Positions 28,162-38,967 of a DNA stretch of 64,000 bases are shown here, piece after piece. The stretch covers positions 75,669,102 through 75,733,101 of the forward strand of contig CM031858.1 of the NCBI GenBank assembly GCA_018697195.1, read 5' to 3'. Source of the stretch: Certhia americana. Taxonomy: Eukaryota; Chordata; Aves; Passeriformes; Certhiidae. The position numbers and the translations under genes are program-made. Under the pieces are notes generated by a model. It searched no databases, had not been told where the DNA came from, and saw nothing but the letters and a program-made list of their open reading frames with translations. The first letter of the stretch is position 1, and each line of letters starts with the position of its first letter.

Positions 28162-29504
28162 AAAATTCTATTCTCCATCCTTCTAAGATGGGTAAGGTGA
28201 ACTCAGAGTCTAGATTTAATTTTTTTTTTTTTTTTTTTTTTTTTTAGGAGTATCAGTCTTTGCAATGTCAAGGCGTTGATACTTCCCCATTACTTGTAGG
28301 TGATTTAAAGAAACAAATACATAAAGTAATCACCAAGCCTCTTAAAAGATTTACTAAAGAGACTCTTTTGATCTATTTATATTTTATTTGGTATATATAT
28401 AAGACCCCTCAGTACCCAAGCAGGCCTTTTTTAAACTAGGAAAAGAGGAATACTATATAAAAGATATCAGGATCCTTTTTGATATAGGAACTGATAAACT
28501 ATGGGTGAATATTTGACTATCTAGAGATAAATGGAAGGTTTACCAAGCAAACAGAATCTTAGAATTATGCCTGCACTTACAAAAATGAGATTTATTTGGA
28601 CGTGAAAGAGATTGGTACATTATCTTCAGAAACTTGTTATTCCCGCTTTATAAAACGTGGTTTTGGTTTCAGTACACACCTTTACAAATTAACCTAGTAT
28701 TTTTAATATCTCATCCTGTGTGAACAAACTTTTCTCTTATTTGGAAAAGTTTACTTTGCTCTTGTTACTGTGCAAATGTATTGAGGCTGAATTTGCTCTC
28801 TTTTTTTCTCTTCAGTACCCTAAGATAAGGAACCTGTAAATGGGTAGAGACTTGAAAGTTTTGTCTTTGAAATACTGTTTTTCTATAGTTTTCATTAGTC
28901 TGTAGTGATAACTTTGTTCACATATAAGTCTGTTATCTCCTTTTTACAAAGTAACTTCTAACCTTGGCTTTTATCTTTCATAGACTTTGGGTTTGGGAGA
29001 TATATAGGTATGCGAAAAACCATGTGAAAAATCTGCATTTTACTTTTCACCTAGGTATTTGCAGTTCATAGCAAGTGATTATTGAATGGAAGAAATGAAA
29101 ATCAGATTTTATTAATACCTTGGTTATAATTTTATTGCTCACAGAGCTCTCCAAGCTGGCAGCACTCTAGAATGCTATCAGTTGCTTAGCTGGGTGTAAG
29201 TACAGGATCATTAAATCTGTGCTTTTGATAGTCCTATTTAGTGAAACTCCAGCTCCACTTAGGTGTATGATACCCTTGGGACCAAGAGTTTATAGCCATT
29301 CTTAATGCTAGTTCAAGGTGTGAAGATCTGCCTCTGTAGTGCATGGTTAATATGGTTTGATAGGATTTTATCTTCTTTATGCCTTTCTCTTTCAGCTTTC
29401 CTTTCTCATTTCTTGCACCCTTTTTGCCACATCCCCTTTTCCTTTCTCTTCTCTTTGACCCCTAAAACAAACCACATCTGAACTCACCCTTTCTTGCTAC
29501 CTGC
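28162..29504. other. Unique AT-rich stretch with a poly-T tract
   Basis: No gene or transposon recognised. A 26-base T run occupies 28220-28245, about 60 bases after the LTR duplication. The 28300-28700 part has several TATA-like words and no long open frame. Confidence 0.6.
28220..28245. repeat. Poly-T tract (26 T)
   Basis: Uninterrupted T homopolymer. It could be a retroposon poly-A tail on the minus strand, but no body is recognisable. Confidence 0.9.
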
Positions 29505-30162
29505 TAAACAATGTTATTCCAATCTACAAAAAATGGTGTGAGGGAAGACCCAGGGAACAGTAGATCTGTTAATCTAACTGTAGCTCCTTGAAAACTTATG
29601 GAGAAGATCATCCTGGATACTAGCAGAAGTTAAAGAATAGTTCAGTCATCAGGCACAGTTAACATGGGCTCACAGAGGGAAAGCTCTATTTCACTAATTT
29701 GATATCCTTTTAGGATAAGGTCATACTTCTAATGGATTAATGGAAATGGTGGTGGATGTAGTTGTCCTGGATTTTAGTAAAGCTGTTGATACTGGCACTC
29801 ATAGCAGCTTTCTGAACAAGTTGTCCAGCTGTGAGATGTTTGGGTTCACAGTGCTCTGGGTGAAGAAGGTGCTGAAGGGCAGAGTTCAGAGGGCTGTGGT
29901 GATTGAAGCTACATCTGTCTGATGACTGGTCACCAGTGATGTTTCTCAGGGTGCAGTTCCAGGGCAAGCCCTGTTCAATCTGTTTATCAGTGACCTGGAT
30001 GCAGGAAGCGCACCTATGATGAGTTTGCTAATGATCCCAAGCTGCGAGATTGGGAGGTGATATTAACTCTCTTGAGGGACAGGAGGCCTTGCAGAGAGAT
30101 CCAGATAGATTAGTGCTTTGGACCATGATTGTTGCATGAAATATAAAAAGTTCAAATACCAT
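29505..30162 (+). repeat. CR1 LINE, 5' segment of an LTR-split copy (copy A)
   Basis: Sense CR1 ORF2 text. 'gaagacccagggaac' (29547) and 'atggagaagatcatcctgga' (29598) precede 'aacatgggctcacagaggga' (29661) and a block encoding 'DFSKAVDT' (29773-29796), part of the reverse-transcriptase fingers/palm. The catalytic box reads FAND at 30024-30035 where active CR1 has F-A-D-D, so the first catalytic Asp is lost. Frames are also broken. The copy stops at 'gttcaaatacc' where an LTR is inserted, and resumes at 30915. It belongs to the same CR1 lineage as the minus-strand copy at 59.4-60.9 kb, with which it shares unusual wording ('gaagagtataa', 'gttgtccag'). Confidence 0.88.
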
Positions 30163-30914
30163 TGTCTCAGTTTTGAGACGAATTTAAGTGAAGACACTCT
30201 GCAATGAGTAGTCTCCTCTAAAGGTTTCAGTAATCCCCTTCACCAAAAGAAAAATATGTTAAGGAAAGTGAAAAAAAATCCCAATGGTTTATTAACAGCA
30301 GAATGCTCACAGAACTCATGCCATACAGTGACAGAAACAAGCACCAAAAATGCCCAGAGAATGGGGCAAAACTTAAAGAAATGCCCATGACATGTGGTGT
30401 GAGATGGTGCTGGCTTTCACGCTGAGGGAAATGGAGCTTTTATGGAAGAGTTCCAGCAGTAGGCAAAAACCTGGTGGTCTCTGGTGCTCACCTCAGCATG
30501 GCATTCATGGTATGCAAGAGAGCTGTGCTGGAGCCTCTTGGTGTGCTTTCTCCCTGGCTCAGCTCCCCAAGGCTTAGGACTGGAACAGGGCGGCCCCACT
30601 CCCACTTCTCTGGTGCTATTCTGTTCACCTCGAGACAGCTGAAAGATTGCTGCTGCAGCTTCTCCTGGCCAGGGGAGGGGAGGGAAAAGCTTTTGCCTGG
30701 GCCAAGAAAACCAAGCAGAACTGAACCACCCTGTGTCACAGAATGCCTGGGCCATGAGGCTTTGAAAAATGTCCGCCAAAGAGCCTAGAGTTCCCCCAGC
30801 CCCACACAGACCCCATCCTGGGCCTTAAAGGTAGTGCCACCATTTTTTGGGTGTAAAGCTGAGGATCATGGAATGGGCTAGCATCATAAATCACTCTAAG
30901 ATAGCCTTAGAGAG
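30163..30914 (-). mobile_element. LTR inserted into CR1 copy A, minus orientation
   Basis: A 750-bp non-CR1 segment separates two CR1 parts that are contiguous in other copies. On the minus strand it shows LTR layout: a TATA-like CATAAAAGCTCC near 30434-30445, an AATAAA at 30288-30293 about 150 bases downstream, and an end in ...GAGACA at 30163. The left terminus TGTCTCAG is therefore plausible. The right terminus is unclear: no CA end and no convincing duplication is seen next to 'tactctgcacc', so it may be truncated or eroded. Short open frames on both strands (up to 120 codons) match nothing known. It is probably a solo LTR from a different ERV family than the copies at 26.4 and 61.3 kb. 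Confidence 0.65.
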
Positions 30915-31665
30915 TACTCTGCACCTAGGATGGAGTCATGATGGGGAAGAGTATAAGTGAGAAGAGGCTGGAGAGCAGCCCTGCAGGAAGGGCTGGGAAT
31001 GCTGGGCAGCAGCAGCTCAGTGTGAGTCAGCAGTGTGTGTGTCCTGGCAGTCCAGAGGGCAAACTGCATCCTGGGGTGTGTCAGACAAGGCATCCCCAGC
31101 TGGTCAAAAGAGGTGATTATCCCACTGTATTCAGAGCTGGTGTGGCCCCACCTAAAGTATTGTGTGCAGTTCTGGGCCTCACCATTAAAGAAGAACGTGA
31201 AGGTCCTTCAGTGTGTCCAGAGGAGGACAGCTAAGTCAGTGAAAGTGCTGGAGGGAATGTCCTGTGAGAAGCAGCTGAGCACTTTATGCTTGTCTAGCTT
31301 GGAAAGAAAAAGGTTGAGGGGAGATGTCATTGCTCTCTACACCTCCTGAGGAGAGGAAATGGAAAGGAAGGTCCTGATCTCTTCTCCCTGCTGTTCAAAA
31401 TGATAAGATAGAATGGGAATGCTCCATAAATGCACCAGCAGAGATTTAGAGTAGATGTTAGAAAGTATTTCTTGACCAGGATGATAGTTAAACACTGGAA
31501 CAGGTTTCCTGGAGAGGTGGTTGATGCCCCATGACGGTCAGTGTCTAGGAAGTATTTGGACTTGACAACTTGGTCAGCCTTGACATGGTCAGGCAGTTGG
31601 ACTAGATGATTGCTCTAGGTTTATTCCAACTGAAATAGTCTATTCTAGACTGTTCTGTTCTTAGT
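30915..31665 (+). repeat. CR1 LINE, 3' segment of the LTR-split copy (copy A)
   Basis: Resumes with 'tctgcacctaggatgga' and runs through the distal ORF2. The text at 31035-31349 encodes 'VIIPLYSELVWPHLKYCVQF', then 'LERKRLRGDVIALY', the conserved carboxy-terminal part of CR1 ORF2. The 3' UTR follows: 'cactggaacaggtttcctgg' (about 31493), 'ttggactagatgattgctct' (about 31598), and an eroded tail with 'tctattctagactgttctg'. Frameshifts split the ORF (for example near 31030). Bases 30966-31177 are 98% identical to 59838-60049 on the other strand. Confidence 0.9.
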
Positions 31666-32668
31666 CTGTTTGTAGTGAGATTAATCTGAAAAATAAAATT
31701 GGAAGGTATTTAATTATGTAGTGCAAAAGCCTTTTCCCTTAAAACATTAAGGTTTTGAATAGGTACGTGCTTTTAAAATAACAGTGAACAGAATATCAAT
31801 TTCACAGGAGTTTGAATATTTCAATTTTGATTTTGTTCCCACTCCAGTGCTGTTTTAGAAGCTGCACTTGTTTTGAGGTTTGAAAATGTTAAGACCACGA
31901 TAAGCTCAAGTATTCAAAGGCTACATCTGTTCAAAGCTTACAGATGGTCTTTTGTGTTATCCCGGGTGCTGTATAATTATATGTGACACTGTGCTTCTTG
32001 GGGAGGTGTTGCAATGTACAGATATATTACAATTGAAACATTCCAAAGGGCTTTCCTTAATACTTATTATTATCTATTCCTCAGTGCATTCACCATAACC
32101 TCAAGACCAAAGATTAAGTTCTTGTGCATCAATTTGTTCTTGTTACAGAATTTCCGGCAGTTGAAAATGACTGTCTTCTTAGGCTAAAAATACCAAAAAA
32201 CTTTTCTTACATTTCTGCATAATTTAATAGAGAAAAAATCTGTTTTTAAGTTTTTCAAACCATGCTACAGAAAATTATGCTTTTGATATTTGCATAAAAT
32301 GCATAAAATAAATATTAAAAAAAATTACTTTCTAGTAACATCAGCATAACATAAAACTATTGGTTTGTTTTTGCTTCTTTATTATTCTTAGACTTTCAAG
32401 TTTCTCTCCTCAGTGAGAATGCCTCCTTTCTTCTTTCTCAAGTAGGTTAACGGTCTTAGAAATATTTCTTCTGTTTGACTCCTAGAATCTCCCTGGTTTA
32501 CCTCACAGAATAAAAATGAAAGAGTTAAATATCACAATGTGAATCTGAAGTTGATTGAAGATTCCATGTGGAATTTCTTATGGATGAGACTTGCTCACCT
32601 GAGTATTGAAACAAAAAGGAAGAGAACTATCTTGAATTATTTATTTTCCTAGATTCTAACAACTCTTT

Positions 32669-32686
32669 AAAAAAAAAAAAAAAAAA
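32669..32686. repeat. Poly-A tract (18 A)
   Basis: Uninterrupted A run followed by a second shorter A run and CCCCC. Confidence 0.9.
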
Positions 32687-33349
32687 CAAAAAAACCCCCT
32701 GCTTTTCTTTTGAATAAATAACCAATTCCCAAAAGTATATCTGCTACAGTTGAATTTTATTAATCCTAATATGAAGCACAGGAAGACATTTAAGCAACTA
32801 AAATACCATACAATATATGAGGGAGAAGTGGCAACATTGTTGCCAAATTTCCCTACAATTTTTGTAGGGAAAAAAAGAAAGCTGTGATATATTGCTAGAA
32901 GTGTATTATATATTTTATACTTTCAGATCTCTATGCATAACTTGAATATTGTTAGTTTTTCCTATTTCTTAATAGATCTTGAATTGCAAAGCTCATATTG
33001 TATCAATGCAATTCCACAGTAACTAGGAAGCCTTTTGTTTGAGTGTTTTGTTTGTATTGTTAATTAGAAAATCAGATAAGGACAGGATAGTTAGATAAAT
33101 GCTTCTGCTGTCTACAACAGGGCCTTCCAAAGAAATGTATAATATGCTGGTGGTCTACTCTTTTCATTCTTGGTGTCTCCTGACACTTTAATAAGAGTTT
33201 TCTGCATGGGAATGAGAAATGAGTAGATTTTATGTTCAATATTTACAAAGCTTGCTGCGACTTCATCTGTGCAGAATTTTGCCCACTTGAAAGTACAGGA
33301 TAAGCAAATATTGGCCAAATCATGATGTTCTTGTTGTTTTCTGCTCAGG

Positions 33350-33361
33350 TTTTTTTTTGTT

Positions 33362-33395
<34 letters not shown>
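33350..33395. repeat. Long poly-T tract
   Basis: Nine T, a short interruption with two G, then 33 T. No retroposon body is recognisable on either side. Confidence 0.9.
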
Positions 33396-36300
33396 CCTCC
33401 TTATTAAGCACTTCTTGTGTGAATTCTGAGTTTCTAGTCATATTTTAGAGCAGTTCAGCTCCATTGAAGCAATGCATAGTATTCATTGCAGTAGAATTGG
33501 AATCATGAACTCACTAATTAAAAAGCTGTTTTCAGCTTTTCAAATGTCTTTTTGTTATATTTTTAAGTGTAAAGATTTTTTCAACAGTCTGTATTCAGCA
33601 AAATCATTACCACAGCTTTTCTTAATTCTAGTGACTCTGGTGATATCCTGGATATTCAAAACCAAAATAAAAATTGAGCCTTCCAGTTCATCCTAAGGAA
33701 ATATTTTTCCATATTAAATTATTCTTTTCATTTTTTCATTAGAACTGTTACAATTCAATGAAAGAAAAAAAAAAAAATAAAAGAAGCAGGATTTTCCAAG
33801 GTCTTTAATTTGGTATTTAACTTCATTTACCTTTCAGAATGTGAAGCACCATAAATGTCTATTTATGTCAAGCAACTCATGGTATTAATACCCCTCTATG
33901 CATATTAAGTGCTTTTTCTGTTTAATACAGCCATGAAATGTGCAGGTAAGAGGAGCAATGCACACTGAGGTAAAAATGACTTGTACAGGATTGCCTTCAT
34001 ACTGGTAAAAACCCAGCGTTTTGACTCAAAGTATACAGTGCTTTGAAGAATAATACTTTTTTCCTATTAATTTCTGTTCAACGTGTTTCTGTAGAGTTGC
34101 ATAAAGTTTTACAGGACTTAAAAGTGAATACTATTTGCTTTCAGAATTGGGCTGTGTGAATGTTGCTCTTGTTTTCTTTACTTAAAATAAGCTGACTTCC
34201 ATGACAAGAAACAATGTTAATAACTGATTAGTTACTAATAATTACAGAGAGAAATTTTACTAATTTAAACTGTTGTTCAGGCCATTGCAAAATATGTTCC
34301 AAGAAAATAAACCAAACAAATAAGAGAGTAAAACAGAGTATTGATTTTTGAAAACTATTTCTGACATTTATTGACTGTGGAAACCCAATTATCAATAAAA
34401 GTCAAAGCAGCAAGTAAAAGCCTTTAAATTTTATCCCATTTCCCTTGACAAGACAGTATTTTCATTAGAAAATTTTAGAATCAAATCAGATTTTTAGTAG
34501 AACTGATGGCATATGGACATAATTTTTTTCTCTGGCATGCATTACTATAAATTGAGCTAGAAATTTTAACTTTTTCTTTGTAGGCAGACCTCATGACCAT
34601 AATTTATTCAATTCCCATCTTTTCACTAACTCCTGTAGTATGTTGCAAATGGTGAAATAGTAGGTCTTAATACCCAAATGCTATTACCTGGTTCCATATA
34701 GATGCACTGCATCAATTATTTAAAAATGTAGTTTGCTTTTAAAATCTGAATTTCCAGGTAAATATCCACAATTGTGCTGAGTTTCCACTTTAAGAACCAC
34801 TTGTCTTCTCATGAAGTAGCTGAGATCAGCCAGAGAAAGTTATTTCCAGATGATCTTCAAGTTATGTGGGACAGCCTTGTTTTCCCTTCAGTAATCCTGT
34901 AAGTAAGCAGAAAAACAGGGAAAGATAGACCAATTGACAGCCAGTTAAAAGTTGAACTTTTTAAGCAATTTGGTGATTTAGGCAAACTTCCAATCCTCAT
35001 ATCACAAACAAAATTAGACTACTCTGTATCTTACCAGAAAAAAAAAAACATTTACTAAATTCACAATCATGTGGAAATAGACCACTTTCTGCCGAAATAC
35101 CTAAACAAGGGAAGATATGCAAGAAACATAATAATACAATAAACAAAAAAATACCAGCAATGCATTGAAGAAATACTTTTCCAGAAATACCTCACGCCTT
35201 TAGAGATTATCTGGAAGGGTGAATAAACTGTTTATCAATCAAACAAATATCACGCTAAGGTGGAATTGTTGGCATTAGTCAAAAACAGAGGAACAGGAAA
35301 CTAAAGGGTATTCAAACATGAACAAAAACAAGATGAAAGCCATCCTGGGGAGGGAAAAAGTTAGTGTAACCAAGGAAAGCAAACAGCATGCTTGCTGTCA
35401 GCTGGAAGGCAGTAACACCTGAAAGAACAAAGCTTACTGTCATCACAGGGGACAGTTACATTTCCATGAGCACATCAGGAAAAAGCCGAGGGAAGACTAA
35501 TGCAATGTTAGGCTTTTTGTCTAACAGAACATTAGTAATGACAGTAACAGACCTTTATAAACGTGGTCCAAGTGTGACCACCATCCTACTACGTTACTTG
35601 GATTGATTAGTGTTATTTATGAAGTTATTATAACATGGTTCAATGAAATAATAGGGAAAGAAACAAAGATAAAAATAGGGTTTTCATTGTGAACATAATT
35701 GTTCTTCTGTTTAAATGGCAATCTTTTATTTTTTCCCTATAAGTAGTAAATATGCATCCCTTTAAACACTAAAGACCTTAGAATATCTGGGCACATCAGT
35801 CTTTCTCATCTTGAGAAGAGGAACTGTTAGGTGGATGTTTTCCATTTCACATTTGGATATTTCTAGAAAGAGGACATAGTTACTTTGTCATTCATATTTG
35901 AAGTGTGTCTTCATTTTGTAGGTCTATGTCTATGGACGAGCTAGGTTTCCAGTATCCTAAAGAAGTAATTTTCCTGCATTACTATGTTACCACATCTATT
36001 ATAGGAATCACCTCGCTGGCCAAGCAGCATGTCCATTGGCACATTGACATATGACTGCAAGGAGGAATTATCTGATTATTCTGTGACTGATGTTGCACAC
36101 TAAAAGAACTCATAAAATCTGAAATGCTAAAAAACTTCCATTTCTGGCAGCATTCATTCTTGGCTTTGTACCAGTATTTTTGTAAATGCATTTGTGTAAA
36201 CTGTACTGTTACAATGTCCCTTCAAGGATGAATATTGAATCTTTAACATTGCTGCTTTGCTTCAAGTAATTTTTATGTGCCTTCTCCTACCCGTATTCAG

Positions 36301-38464
36301 ACCAAAGATGTGTGTCATGAAAGCTGAGTGTTAGATCGCCTCTCCATAACTTGTCATATCCCAAAGGCATCTCTGGTCTTCAATCTCTGCTCCTAATCAG
36401 TTTAAACAAAAGAGAAATATTACCTCTTCTATATATGTGTGTGACTACACTTGGACATGGCATTGTTCGAAGAATAAAATCCAGAGAAGACAAATATTTG
36501 AATAGAATAGCAATATGTAAGCAAGTTTAATTATCATTACTACCAGTGGTCCTGATGTAATGCTGGTTTTTTTGTAAACTTTTAAACTTTTTCATTAAAA
36601 AGGAGCCTTCTACTTGTAATGAAAACATAATACAGTTACAAGTAATGCCTTACAGGTCACATTTTAAGACCTGTTGATTGCCTCTAGCAGTAGAAAATGA
36701 GTGTCGAAGAAAGTTGTTATTATTTATTTTTGTGAATTCTGTGAATTTGGATACTTTCATAGTGTTTTTCTGCCTTTGAGATAATTTGAAATAATTTTTA
36801 TCAGTTTATTTCAACTGGGAGTGATCAGTCATTAATAAATGGCTCTTAGAAAGAATATTTCCTCAGAAATATAAAAAAATATTACATTTAGGTGTAGTAT
36901 GTGGTATGGGGACTACTATATGTGACCCTGAACTAGTCTCCATGAATATGGGAAGGATAATGCCAGAGGCATTTTTAGTAGATTAAAGAACTACTACGCT
37001 TTGTTTTGGTATGTTAGGGATCTCTGCTTCCACAAACTTGTTTAATGAATACACACAGCTTAGCAGCAGTGAGTTCTTTGATCTGATCCTATGCAAATGT
37101 CATCACTGCCATCATTTAAATTATATCATGGATTTATGTAAAGATATTTAAAAATTTAAGATGCAATTTAAATGTACAGAATATAATATTAAATACAAGA
37201 AAATGCAAATAATTTTTCCCAGGGTGGATTGTAATGATCAGCAGTACTACACATAGTCAAAGCAGGAGAGAGAAACATATGGTCCTCCAGCTGTGGCAAT
37301 AGAGGTTGCTAAAGTCAGTAATAACTTAATAAAAAACCTAAAAATCTGTATACTGCATTGCATAACCATTTGCATAAACAGTTGCATAACCAACTAAATA
37401 CCATGCATGCAGGTATTTAGGGGCAGAATAACACATAGTTATCTATTTAAACTGTAGGAGACAGAATCCTCAAGCTTAAAAAAAAATATAATTTTGTCAT
37501 GTGTATATTATGCTCCCTCCTTTGTTACAGACCTCATGAAATTTTCTAAATGAGAAGGATGAGATATTGCATTTTTACCCACTGATCATCACAGTGTACT
37601 GGTAATTATCCTACTCCAGATCACACAGTTCCTGTAGCACTGATAATCCTTTTAATTCCAGATGACACTACTGAAAAGGAAAAAAAAAAGAAAAAAAAGA
37701 CGCCTCGGAGCCTTCACCTCAACTTCATTAGGTCTTTGTGTTCTTTACATTTCAGTTTGTATTTCCCTTCATGTGTTTAGGATGTCAAGAAACCATTTTC
37801 TCAAGTAACAGAGGATATCTTCATTATAAAGAAATGGTATGAGTTTCTGAGGAAAGGGCAGATGGTCATTCATGAAAAGTGATATCTCATTATCTGTCTA
37901 GTGAAACACTTCTTTGTCAGCCTCCTCCTGTGCCAGAGCTTCCCTGCAGTAGGATTCAGCTGATTTATCAGCAAAAGTCAAACTAGAGCCAGAGTCCAGA
38001 GCAACCTGCAACACTGAAAGGGTTATGGTGGATGAGGGCAAGTTCAAGACCTAAGCTGACATAGATAGTAAACATAGGTGGGGACCTCCATCTCTCCAGA
38101 CTTTGAATGAAAGCCAAATTCCAGATCATTTGATAACACCTGTTAGAAACGTTAGTACTTTTTTTAACAACAATGGCTTACATAGCATCTTGAACATGAC
38201 TATGACAGAAAATATGCTTGATATTTTAAGTTAATCAAGATCTAAATTGAAATTAGCTCTCCAGCCTCAGAGTTCTCTAGCCCTAGGAAGGGGGGGGGAA
38301 AAAATCAGTTTAAATTCTCATTTTTCATTCATTTGCATTTTATAGTAGGATGTGGTCTTGATCTTCAGGTTCTAGAGTAATGAATGGTATAAGTGGTCAA
38401 ATGTAGTAAGTCAAGTATCATAACTGAACAGAAAGTTCTTAATAGGAAGATCATATTTACAGTG

Positions 38465-38660
38465 TAGGTGCCTGTGCACTGGACCAGATTATGCAGAGAG
38501 GTTGTGGAGTGTCCCTCACTGAAGATACTCAAGAACCATCTGGACACAATCCTGGGCCATGTGCTCTAGGTTAACCCTGCTTGAACAAGGAGGTTGGACC
38601 ACACGACCCACCGACTCTGTTTCTTCCCAACCTGGCCCAGTCTTGTTCTGTGAAAGTTTT
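38465..38660 (+). repeat. CR1 3'-end fragment
   Basis: Sense CR1 3' UTR: 'gcagagaggttgtggagtgt' (38491), 'ccctcactgaagatactcaa' (38512), 'gacacaatcctgggccatgt' (38543), 'ggttggaccacacgaccca' (38592), then 'ttcccaacctggcccagtc' and a decayed ATTCTRTG tail ('ttgttctgtgaa'). About 195 bases, strongly 5'-truncated as is usual for CR1. Non-coding. Confidence 0.88.
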
Positions 38661-38951
38661 CAGTAGTATGTACAGTAAAGGTGAACAATTGTCTGAACAT
38701 TTCAGAACATTTTTATCTGTGCCTTCTGCCAAACGGAGTTTTAAAAAAGCAACAGGGATTTTCTAAAGAAAAAATTTCAATTATTTATAAAAACTAATCC
38801 CAAATTATAAAATTACTTTAAAACTATGTGGAAAACCTTAATCTTTCATTCTAATGGGAAAACAGTACATCCTTGTGGTTTTATTTCTTTTTCTTTTTTG
38901 TTGTTCTTGTTTCTTTTTGTGGGGGGGAGAGAGTTTCTTGGGTATTTTTGT

Positions 38952-38967
38952 GGTTGGTTGGTTGGTT
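38952..38967. repeat. (GGTT)n microsatellite
   Basis: Four tandem GGTT units next to a G-rich/T-rich stretch. Confidence 0.8.

Larger units (their letters stand above)
31666..38464. other. Unique AT-rich non-coding stretch
   Basis: No gene or transposon recognised in about 6.8 kb. An A-run (32669-32686) and a long T-run (33350-33395) are present. All open frames are short and T- or A-rich. Confidence 0.6.

Noticed and set aside
31035..31349. 104-codon plus-strand open frame
   Set aside because: It is the ORF2 remnant of CR1 copy A, disrupted upstream and downstream.
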